Source: CAMTWB01 sp037441775 (GTDB lineage: Bacteria; Desulfobacterota; Syntrophia; Syntrophales; CAMTWB01). From it: a DNA stretch of 49,563 nucleotides. Positions within the stretch are counted from its first letter, which is position 1; every line of letters starts with the position of its first letter. The stretch spans positions 1 to 49,563 of the forward strand of contig JBBIRO010000020.1 in NCBI GenBank assembly GCA_037441775.1. The letters run 5' to 3'. The notes under the pieces were generated by a model that saw nothing but the letters and a program-made list of their open reading frames with translations, was not told the DNA's origin and searched no databases. This document shows, in pieces, positions 1 through 6,947 of this stretch. The translations under genes were made by a program, and so were the position numbers.

Positions 1-28
1 AAAAAAGCAAGGCGCGAAATATTCCGGC

Positions 29-1081
29 CTAACCGTTCATGACCTCCCTGATTGCGTCGATGGCGTTAAAAATATCTTCCCTGCTGATCCCGTAATGAGA
101 AAGCATTCGAAAACGGTTTTTCCCGGTTACAGAAACCAACACTCCCCTTTCCCGGATGCGCTGCAGAAACTCCTCCTGAGTCAGCTTGTGACTTGCCAGC
201 TCACAATAGACAATATTGGTTGCCACCCTTTCCGGGTCCACCCGGAGGCCTTCGATGTTGGCCAGTTCCCCACCCAGAAGGCGGGCGTTTTGGTGATCGT
301 CGGCCAGCCGTTCGATCATCTCCTCCAGAGCGACGATTCCAGCGGCGGCGAGTATTCCCGCCTGGCGCATGCCGCCGCCGAGCTGCTTGCGTTTGCGGCG
401 GGCCTGGCGGATAAATTCGTCGCTACCGCAGACGAGAGAGCCCACAGGCGCGGCCAGCCCCTTGGAGATACAGAAGATCAGCGAATCGGCCTGGCGGGTG
501 AGATCCGTCACCGGCACTTTCAGCGCTGCCGCGGCGTTGAAGATTCTGGCGCCGTCGAGATGCACCGCCAGGTTGTGCCGTCTGGCCAGCGCGAGGACGA
601 AATCCATGTACTCCGGGGTCAGGGGCGCCCCGTAACAACGGTTATGGGTATTCTCCAGGCAGATAAGCCGGGTGCGCGGGAAATGGATGTTATCCGCCCG
701 AATCGCCCCCTCTATTTCCTCCAGATCCATGGTCCCGTCAGGCTGGTTACGAATCGTATGAGGATTGATCCCCCCCAGGGCGGAAATTCCGCCCGCTTCG
801 TTGACAAAAATGTGGGACTGATCGCCCAGAATCGCCTCGTCACCGCGACCGCAGTGGGTTAAAAGACAGATCAGATTACCCATGGTCCCGCTGGGAACGA
901 ACAGCGCCGCCTCCTTGCCGGTCAATTTCGCCGCCAATTTTTCGAGACTGTTTACTGTGGGGTCATCGCCGAAAACGTCATCGCCCACTTCGGCCCTAAA
1001 CATGGCCTCCCGCATGGACTGGGTGGGGTGGGTCACGGTATCGCTTCTTAAGTCAATTATCTTCAATTTTTGTGTCCTCAC
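29..1081 (-). CDS. ltaE: Low-specificity L-threonine aldolase
   Basis: PLP-dependent fold-type I enzyme that splits L-threonine or L-allo-threonine to glycine and acetaldehyde in the cytoplasm. The 350-residue protein has the family's usual length. Visible marks are the opening LRSDTVT motif, His90 (predicted to stack on the PLP ring), the HLDGAR motif with Asp176, and the SKGL motif with Lys207 as the Schiff-base lysine. The frame opens with GTG at 1081. A TTG at 1066 is an equally good start, because GAGGA lies about eight bases before it, which would shorten the protein by five residues. It lies just downstream of larC on the same strand, separated by about 35 bases holding a hairpin. Family assignment is secure; the substrate range is inferred. 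Confidence 0.93.
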   Translation of the reverse strand: MRTQKLKIIDLRSDTVTHPTQSMREAMFRAEVGDDVFGDDPTVNSLEKLAAKLTGKEAALFVPSGTMGNLICLLTHCGRGDEAILGDQSHIFVNEAGGISALGGINPHTIRNQPDGTMDLEEIEGAIRADNIHFPRTRLICLENTHNRCYGAPLTPEYMDFVLALARRHNLAVHLDGARIFNAAAALKVPVTDLTRQADSLIFCISKGLAAPVGSLVCGSDEFIRQARRKRKQLGGGMRQAGILAAAGIVALEEMIERLADDHQNARLLGGELANIEGLRVDPERVATNIVYCELASHKLTQEEFLQRIRERGVLVSVTGKNRFRMLSHYGISREDIFNAIDAIREVMNG

Positions 1082-1092
1082 TTGGGATCAGG

Positions 1093-1137
1093 AGTCAGGA
1101 GTCATAAGCCGGAATTCAGATTCTTCGGCTCCTGACT
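1093..1137. repeat. Hairpin between larC and the threonine aldolase
   Basis: AGTCAGGA (1093-1100) pairs with TCCTGACT (1130-1137) and GCCG (1108-1111) pairs with CGGC (1126-1129). The structure overlaps the last codons of larC. The words ggagtca and gaattcagat recur in the spacer after the second antiporter (17400-17425), so this is probably a small dispersed intergenic repeat rather than a gene-specific terminator. Confidence 0.4.
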
Positions 1138-2321
1138 TCAGTCTTAATTCGATCAAAAACCTCTTTGATCGGCATCTTTTTTTCTAAAGCAATCTTCCGG
1201 CAATCCTCATATTCCGGGGCGATGTTGCAGATCTGTCCCAGCCTGCGGGCGATCTTGATTCTTGCTGTTCCCAGGGAACTGTCGAAGGAAATGATTTCAA
1301 AGGGCAGCATATATTTGGCTACCGGATGCACCCTTAGCCCCAGCGAGGTGGTTTCGTCAAATATCTTGCGGCAAAAATCAGGTAGTTGCCGCGGTTGGGC
1401 AAGGACGGAGAGGATGAGCGCCGGCCGGTTTTTTTTCATCTGGATGGGTTTTAAAAAAACATCCATGGCGCCGGCAGCCAGGAAGGTGTCGATAATGTGG
1501 TCGTAAAATTCCGGGTTCATGTCGTCGATATTGGCCTCGATGAGCAGGGCCTCTTCCTGACGCAATCCATCTTGCGCCGGGCTAAAGGAAGGGAAGGTTG
1601 GCGGGGAAAGGCGCTTGCCGATGATGAGACGAAGCACATTAGGGATCGAAAGATCCATACCGCCCGCGCCATAACCTACCCGTTCCACCAGCAGCTCCGG
1701 CAGGGGAACGAAGCCCCGGCAATGGGTGGTCAGGATGGCGGCTCCGGTCGGAGTGGTCAATTCTTTTGGTATTCCCGACGAATAGACCGGCGCGCCCCTG
1801 AGCAGTTCCAAGGTGGCGGGCGCCGGAATGGGCAGGGCGCCGTGGGCGCACTCCACTGTACCTTCTCCGGTATTGACCGCTGAGGAATAAACCTCCTCCA
1901 CCCCGAGCAGCCACAGGCCCAAAGCCGAGCCAACAATATCCACAATGGCATCCACTGCTCCCACTTCATGAAAATGGATCTGCTGCGGCGTGGCCTGATG
2001 AATATTCGCCTCGGCCTCGGCCAGCCGGATAAATACCTCGCGGCTCTTTTTCTTGACTAAATCGGGAAGCTGCGAGTTGCCAATTATCTTTTCGATATCG
2101 GCAAGATGCCGGTGTGGCTGCTTGTCTTCCGCCAAAACGGTGATCCGGGTGGCCCGTAATCCCTTTTTCTTCACCTCTTGGCGGGTAATTTGATAACCTC
2201 CGATGTCCAGGCTCGCAAGGCCCGCCTGAAACTCCCGCCAGTCCAGGCCGGCGTCCACCAGGGCGCCTAAGGTCATGTCTCCGCTGATGCCGGCGAAACA
2301 TTGAAAATATGCTGTCGTCAT
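1116..2321 (-). CDS. larC: Nickel-pincer cofactor biosynthesis protein LarC (DUF111 family)
   Basis: LarC inserts nickel into the pyridinium-3,5-bisthiocarboxylate mononucleotide cofactor used by lactate racemase LarA and related racemases or epimerases. The 401-residue protein has the family's opening (a short beta strand followed by GISGDMTLGALVDAG) and conserved stretches such as FHEVGAVDAIVDIVGS, TPTGAAIL, GYGAGG and EANIDDMNPE. It is a single uninterrupted frame, whereas in some species larC is split by a programmed frameshift. ATG at 2321 is preceded by a G/A-rich ribosome site. No larA, larB or larE is visible here; only a short possible remnant lies upstream, overlapping larC by four bases. 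Function is taken from the family. Confidence 0.9.
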   Translation of the reverse strand: MTTAYFQCFAGISGDMTLGALVDAGLDWREFQAGLASLDIGGYQITRQEVKKKGLRATRITVLAEDKQPHRHLADIEKIIGNSQLPDLVKKKSREVFIRLAEAEANIHQATPQQIHFHEVGAVDAIVDIVGSALGLWLLGVEEVYSSAVNTGEGTVECAHGALPIPAPATLELLRGAPVYSSGIPKELTTPTGAAILTTHCRGFVPLPELLVERVGYGAGGMDLSIPNVLRLIIGKRLSPPTFPSFSPAQDGLRQEEALLIEANIDDMNPEFYDHIIDTFLAAGAMDVFLKPIQMKKNRPALILSVLAQPRQLPDFCRKIFDETTSLGLRVHPVAKYMLPFEIISFDSSLGTARIKIARRLGQICNIAPEYEDCRKIALEKKMPIKEVFDRIKTEVRSRRI

Positions 2322-2467
2322 TTTTCCCCCAGGCGGTTGATCAGCAAGGTATGGCAGGCCGGGCCGCAGCCGTTGGTTGCCACGCTTGCCTCACCGGCAG
2401 ACGGCCGGCGGCTCCGGCGCGGCGGGTGGCGGCGCTGCTCCGGCAGTCTGTTGTTACTGCCTACCAT
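2318..2467 (-). pseudogene. Small ORF coupled to larC, possible larB 3' remnant
   Basis: A 49-residue frame runs from ATG at 2467 to a TGA that overlaps the larC start as ATGA, the arrangement of a translationally coupled upstream gene. The first half is Arg/Pro-rich and looks non-coding. The end (TNGCGPACHTLLINRL) loosely resembles the glycine-rich C-terminus NIDNGFGA..., which I recall for LarB, the usual larC neighbour. No good ribosome site precedes it. It may be a decayed larB end or chance. Confidence 0.25.
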
Positions 2468-2965
2468 ACGGGTTATAATTAGTAAAGTCCGCAAGTGAGA
2501 AACGAGGAGGGATTTAGCGCAACTAAAGCATCAGGACTTATTAGCTCTGGTTCAACACGCAAAGGATGCTCCATGAAAAAAACATTCCGGCTTGACCTGA
2601 TAGAGTCATTATGAGAAATACGACGAAGAGCGAAATTTGGACATTTTGCCAGGGCTTTTTTATTCCCGCGGGGTTTTATCGGAGGTTTTCGTAAAAGCGC
2701 TTGGCGCTTTTTATCCATATAAACGCTTTTTTTTGGGGGAAAAAAGGGATGAAAATGATTTACCCGCCGGCCGCTATCGTCAAGTGGATTTCTTACTCGT
2801 TAAGAAAGCCTGCTTTGGCGTGCGGCCGGGATTGCTTATGGATAACCCTCTGCCGGCTAAGTACCGGCACATAAATAATAACAAAAAATGCCTTTTATGC
2901 TTTTGGCGAGGGCGCCAAAATTGACGGCTTCATGAAAAGCCGAAAATTTATGTGAGGGACATCAG
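2468..2965. other. Intergenic region between divergent larC and the PAS regulator
   Basis: About 500 bases without a convincing gene. It holds several strong inverted repeats: AAAAGCGC/GCGCTTTT at 2693-2711, TTTTGGCG/CGCCAAAA at 2901-2920 and CGGCTT/AAGCCG at 2925-2942. The last two lie directly in front of the ribosome site of the downstream regulator. A 79-codon minus-strand frame at 2479-2718 has no recognisable protein features and no convincing start signal. Confidence 0.5.
2693..2712 (+). terminator. Terminator-like hairpin AAAAGCGC-TTG-GCGCTTTT
   Basis: Perfect 8-bp stem with a three-base loop, ending in a run of T. It has the shape of an intrinsic terminator or a bidirectional stop, but no obvious gene ends just before it on either strand, so it may act as a leader attenuator for the regulator at 2966. 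Confidence 0.4.
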
Positions 2966-4024
2966 ATGAAGGATTCAGCCGGGATAAATCTTAAATTGGC
3001 GGAAGAAACAGCCGCCTTCAAAGGGCGACTCAACAGACGGAGGCAAGCTAAATTGGGGCCAATACGGGCGGAAAGGCTTTTTGACGCCGGCGAGGAATGG
3101 GAACGGACCTTTGACGCGATTCCCGATCTGATTATGCTGCTTGACCAGGGCCACCGCATCATCCGGGTCAACGCTGCTCTGGCCATGCGGCTGGGCCGCA
3201 GGCCCGAGCAACTAGAAGGCCGCTACTGCTATGAGGTCGTCCACGGTCTAGACGCGCCTCCTGATTCTTGCCCCCACGCGCAGTTGCTAAAAAGCGGAAA
3301 AGAGCAGATGGGGGAAGTCACCGAGGAGCGGCTGGGCGGGATATTCAATATCAGCGTGACTCCCCTGCAAAATGAATCAGGACAGCTTGTCGGCGCTGTC
3401 CATGTGGCGCGCGACATTACCTTGCATAAGCAGGCAGAAAAAGAGTTGGCGGCATATGGCTGTCAATTGGAAGCCCTCGTTAAAGAACGAACGGTGGAGC
3501 TGCAAATGACCAATGAGCGTCTGCTCCGGGAAATTGCACAACAGGAAGAAGTTTCAAAATCATTGCGAGAAGCAAGAAGTGAAGTGGAGGAAAAGGCCGG
3601 AAGCCTCGAGGAAATGAATGCGGCCCTGAACGTTTTATTGAAACACCGGGAGGCGGACCGGGCAAAGCTCGCGCATAACGTCATGCTCTCGGTCAGGCAA
3701 CTGATAACGCCTTACCTCGAGGAGTTAAAAACGACAGCGACAAACCCCAGGGAGAAAATGCTAATCGAAATGATCGAGGCGGGCTTGAAGGACATTACCT
3801 CCCCCTTCACCGGAAAACTGTCCGTGGCCTATATGGACTTGACCCCCCGGGAAATCCAGGTGTCCAATCTAATAAAGGCAGGGAAACATACCAAAGAAAT
3901 AGCTAATTTCCTGGGAATTTCTCCCGCGGCGGTCAACCTGCACAGAAACCATCTCCGGGCCAAACTCGGATTGAAAAACAAAAAAATAAATCTGTTCACC
4001 CTTCTCTCCTCGCTTCCAGGATGA
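2966..4024 (+). CDS. PAS-domain regulator with LuxR-type HTH
   Basis: Probable one-component transcription factor of 352 residues. A PAS domain spans about residues 44-152 (from WERTFDAIPDLI to the closing VARDITLHKQ). A long coiled coil at about 155-225 is rich in Glu, Lys and Leu. A C-terminal LuxR/FixJ-type helix-turn-helix lies at about 287-345 (LTPREIQVSNLI... through HLRAKLG). The PAS core has Cys and His residues (YCYEVVHG and SCPHAQ) that could bind a metal or haem, which is speculative. There is no receiver or kinase domain. The start is supported by GAGGG about nine bases upstream. It directly precedes the pilus genes on the same strand, so control of that cluster is the natural inference. 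Confidence 0.85.
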   Translation: MKDSAGINLKLAEETAAFKGRLNRRRQAKLGPIRAERLFDAGEEWERTFDAIPDLIMLLDQGHRIIRVNAALAMRLGRRPEQLEGRYCYEVVHGLDAPPDSCPHAQLLKSGKEQMGEVTEERLGGIFNISVTPLQNESGQLVGAVHVARDITLHKQAEKELAAYGCQLEALVKERTVELQMTNERLLREIAQQEEVSKSLREARSEVEEKAGSLEEMNAALNVLLKHREADRAKLAHNVMLSVRQLITPYLEELKTTATNPREKMLIEMIEAGLKDITSPFTGKLSVAYMDLTPREIQVSNLIKAGKHTKEIANFLGISPAAVNLHRNHLRAKLGLKNKKINLFTLLSSLPG

Positions 4025-4226
4025 TAGATTTATGCTAATATTTACTTAACACTTTTCTTATATTTACATTTACCCCGAATACATATAAAGAACAATTATT
4101 CCAAGGAGTAAGGGGAATGCGGGCGGCCACGGCGGCGAGGTTTTGTGGAAACGCGGCGTCCGTACGGCCCAAATCCGGAAAAAAATGCGGAAAAAATGAG
4201 AGAAAATGAAAAATTTGGAGGAAATT

Positions 4227-4721
4227 ATGAAGAAGATTATGGGAGTGGCGGCGCTGGTAGTGCTGGGGATCTTTATGGCGGGAAGTGCAATGGCGGTGGA
4301 TTTAGTGCCTGCACCCGTGGTTAACGTGACGGCGACGGTGCAATCGAAATGCACCTGGTATGCCCATGGCGCTCTGACAATTGCCATCGACCCGTCAGCG
4401 TCAGGCGCGCAGACAATGACTCCGACGCAGCCCCAGGTGAAATGCACCAAGAACAAGACGGTTGCGATTACCGCGGTAAGTACGGGAAAAGGCGGGGCTG
4501 GTGTTGCAAGTCCTCTTACCGGTGCGCTGCTGAAGCAGGCTGGTAGAGCCGACATACCATACACGTTTACTTTTACTTCCGCTCCCGTAGGCAATGGCTT
4601 TGGCGCCGGGACGGATCTGGCGATTAACATCGCGGGATCGGTGGCCGAGGTTGACGCCCAAGCGGCCGAGTATTCTGACAATCCTTACACTGATACCGTA
4701 ACGCTGACGATTGCTTATTAA
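4227..4721 (+). CDS. Spore coat U domain pilus subunit, probable major pilin
   Basis: Secreted subunit of a chaperone-usher pilus of the SCPU family. I prefer ATG at 4227 over the upstream ATG at 4206, because GGAGG (4217-4221) sits five bases before it and the product then begins with a clean signal peptide (MKKIMGVAALVVLG... ending in SAMA). The mature part, about 140 residues, has the SCPU pattern: an N-terminal strand, a cysteine pair (SKCTW and VKCTK), a GFGAGTDL-type turn and the closing YTDTVTLTIAY strand. It is the smallest and first structural gene, followed by the adhesin-like subunit, chaperone and usher. The DNA between the regulator and this gene (4025-4205) shows no other gene. 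Confidence 0.85.
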   Translation: MKKIMGVAALVVLGIFMAGSAMAVDLVPAPVVNVTATVQSKCTWYAHGALTIAIDPSASGAQTMTPTQPQVKCTKNKTVAITAVSTGKGGAGVASPLTGALLKQAGRADIPYTFTFTSAPVGNGFGAGTDLAINIAGSVAEVDAQAAEYSDNPYTDTVTLTIAY

Positions 4722-4931
4722 CCGCAAGCCGACAAGTTGCAGTGCGCTTTAACTGAGCGTAACGTACCAAAATGATTGGCTTCTCTTGCCGGGGCAATCT
4801 TCTTTCAGTGGGATGGCTTGTCCGGCGCTTCAATCTGCAAGATTGAACCAGCTTCAAGGCCCTTTCAAACGCTAATACGTAAGAAGGGGCCCGCTGTTTA
4901 CGTCTAGGCGGCAGAAAAAAAGAAGGGAAAT
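4722..4931. other. Spacer between the two pilus subunit genes
   Basis: 210 bases without a gene. It contains a perfect inverted repeat, TTCAATCT-gca-AGATTGAA (4829-4847), and an A/G-rich ribosome site just before 4932. Such a structure in the mRNA could lower expression of the distal genes relative to the major subunit; that is inference. Confidence 0.4.
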
Positions 4932-6059
4932 ATGCATTTGCCGCAATTAAGGATTTTTCTTCTGGCCCTGTTTTTGTTATTCGTTACCGCCGGCCTGGAA
5001 AGACCGGCTCAGGCCCAGATTACCAATCCGGCGTCATGCCCGGCCGTTCTGCCGCCGGGCACATCCGGGACGCCTTATTCGTATCAATTTACGGGAGCAG
5101 GGACTCCTCACCCGTCCTCACCATGGACTGTCTCATCAGGCGCCTTGCCGCCGGGCTTGCTGTTAGGCGCAATTACCGGCATTCTATCGGGTACGCCGAC
5201 AGCCGCAGGGAGCTATAGTTTCACGATAACCTATCGGACCGTTTCGCCGGGAGCTACTTATAACTGCGCCTGCACCCTTGTGATCGCATCCGCACAGGGC
5301 TGCTCTTTCACCGGCTCAAGCAGCGGCAGCATTTCCTTCGCCAACATTGACCCCTCCACTCAGGGACCAATTACCAACAATACGGTGACGCAGCAGGTAA
5401 TTTTTCGATGTTCAACAGATGTGACATATTCCTTCGCGACCAATCCGGCCAACCCGCGTCTGACGTTATCGGGGAACGATATTCCTTTTACTTTGGGGCT
5501 GGCAGCGCTTGCTCAAAATAATACGGATACGACGCCAATATCCTTGTTTACGACAAGCTCGTCGATTTCCCAGGCGAATCATCAAAACGCCCCGGCCGGC
5601 CAGTACGCGAGCGGGATTATTGGCGTAACCATAAGCTGGACGGGCGCTTCCACCGGGTCAATCATCGCCAACGTAACTGCCAGTGGCACAGTCATCAATA
5701 CCTGCGCCGTGACGCAACAGGCGGGCACATTGAACTTCAACATGGATCCGTCTAGCGCGGGTACGACCCTCGGGGTTATCGCGTCGGACCTGAAAATCAA
5801 GTGCACGAAAGACAGCCCGATCGGCATTTCCGCCTCGAGCGTCTGCGGCATCCCCCCCAGGCTGTATCCCTCCTCGTCTGGCTGCAGCGGCTTTTCGATA
5901 CCCTATACCTTCAATATCTCAGCCGGCGTCACGGGCCAGGGGTTTGGCCCCGGGAGGGATATCCCCCTCTTAGTCGGCGGATCGGCGAACAGCGCAAATT
6001 ATGCCGATGCGCCCTGGGGAAATTACGGCGATAGTCAAACGGTGACGATTAGCTACTGA
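4932..6059 (+). CDS. Multi-domain SCPU pilus subunit, probable tip adhesin
   Basis: 375-residue secreted protein. After a signal peptide ending in AQAQ it carries an Ig-like putative-Ig (He_PIG) module at about residues 35-120, marked by LPPGLLLG, ITGILSGTP and AAGSYSFTI. Two consecutive spore coat U domains follow. The first starts at CSFTG (about 125) and the second at TCAVTQQAG (about 255), ending in the typical DSQTVTISY strand. Each SCPU half has the expected cysteine pair. The extra Ig-like module and duplicated pilin fold suggest a tip or adhesive subunit rather than the shaft. The gene lies 45 bases before the chaperone. Confidence 0.8.
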   Translation: MHLPQLRIFLLALFLLFVTAGLERPAQAQITNPASCPAVLPPGTSGTPYSYQFTGAGTPHPSSPWTVSSGALPPGLLLGAITGILSGTPTAAGSYSFTITYRTVSPGATYNCACTLVIASAQGCSFTGSSSGSISFANIDPSTQGPITNNTVTQQVIFRCSTDVTYSFATNPANPRLTLSGNDIPFTLGLAALAQNNTDTTPISLFTTSSSISQANHQNAPAGQYASGIIGVTISWTGASTGSIIANVTASGTVINTCAVTQQAGTLNFNMDPSSAGTTLGVIASDLKIKCTKDSPIGISASSVCGIPPRLYPSSSGCSGFSIPYTFNISAGVTGQGFGPGRDIPLLVGGSANSANYADAPWGNYGDSQTVTISY

Positions 6060-6103
6060 ACACATAACGGCTCGGGGACGCCTTAACTTTATGGTCAACG
6101 CAC

Positions 6104-6946
6104 ATGAGCGATTTTTGTAAAAGAAAATTGAGAAAATCAAGGCCGGCGGCTTCCGCACAGGTCTTTTTTTTCCTTTGGGCCGTCACCAGTCTGCTTTTTC
6201 TCTCGCTGTCCCCTTCCCCGGCGTTCTCGGCGGGTTTTCAAATAGAGCCCACAACCATGGAATTGGGCGCTAATGTGAAGAGCGGCGCCTTCTCCGTACT
6301 CAATAGCGGCAGCGATAAACTGGATGTGCAAATATCGGTCATGGAATGGACCCAGGATGATTCCGGCAGGGATGTCTATGGAGAGACCAGAGATGTTGTG
6401 TTCTTCCCGAAAATCATGACGGTCGCACCCAATGAGCAGCGGGCGATCAGAATCGGTCTGAAGGGTCCGACGTCGCTTCGGGAAAAGACCTATCGACTGT
6501 TCATCGAAGAAATCCCGACGAAGAAAAAGCCGCAGGACCTGGCCGTCGCGGAAAAAATAACCGCCCGTCTCACGATCGCCGTTCGTTATGCGATTCCGAT
6601 CTTTGTAAGGCCGGCCCGTCCGCAGGAGAGCGGCGTCCTGGAAAAGGTGGAAATGGCCGCGGGCCGGATCAGGGCAGCCGTCAAGAACACGGGGAATGTG
6701 CGGATCAAGTTGCAGAGCGTGGTGTTTCGGGGGAAAGACGCTGCGGGGAGGGAGCTGTTTTCCCAAGAAGTTGCAGGATGGTACGTCCTGCACGGCATGT
6801 CGCGTCCCTACGAAGCAACCGTTCCCCCGGACCTTTGCCAAAACCTCGCCCACATCGAGATCGAGGCCGAAGCGGAGAATTTCACGATGAATGGGACAGT
6901 GCCTGTCCAGAAGGAAATGTGCCAGCCACTGCGCAAGGATAATTAA
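6104..6946 (+). CDS. Periplasmic pilus assembly chaperone (PapD-like)
   Basis: 280-residue chaperone with two Ig-like domains that donates a strand to pilus subunits in the periplasm. A long N-terminal region precedes the hydrophobic signal segment (about residues 20-42, ending in AFSAG). Domain 1 then starts with FQIEPTTMELGA and contains the VAPNEQRAIRIGL strand and the YRLFIEEIP strand typical of PapD-type proteins. Domain 2 carries the VKNTGNVRIKLQSVVF strand. The stop codon lies one base before the usher GTG start, indicating tight coupling. Confidence 0.87.
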   Translation: MSDFCKRKLRKSRPAASAQVFFFLWAVTSLLFLSLSPSPAFSAGFQIEPTTMELGANVKSGAFSVLNSGSDKLDVQISVMEWTQDDSGRDVYGETRDVVFFPKIMTVAPNEQRAIRIGLKGPTSLREKTYRLFIEEIPTKKKPQDLAVAEKITARLTIAVRYAIPIFVRPARPQESGVLEKVEMAAGRIRAAVKNTGNVRIKLQSVVFRGKDAAGRELFSQEVAGWYVLHGMSRPYEATVPPDLCQNLAHIEIEAEAENFTMNGTVPVQKEMCQPLRKDN

Positions 6947-6947
6947 G

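Noticed and set aside
95..862. 255-codon frame antisense to the threonine aldolase
   Set aside because: A shadow of a well-conserved gene on the other strand in GC-rich DNA.
2479..2718. 79-codon minus-strand frame in the larC-regulator spacer
   Set aside because: Crosses the terminator-like hairpin, and there is no domain or start support.
4722..4931. A possible cyclic-di-GMP riboswitch between the pilus subunit genes
   Set aside because: The conserved GEMM sequence blocks are not present; only a simple inverted repeat is seen.
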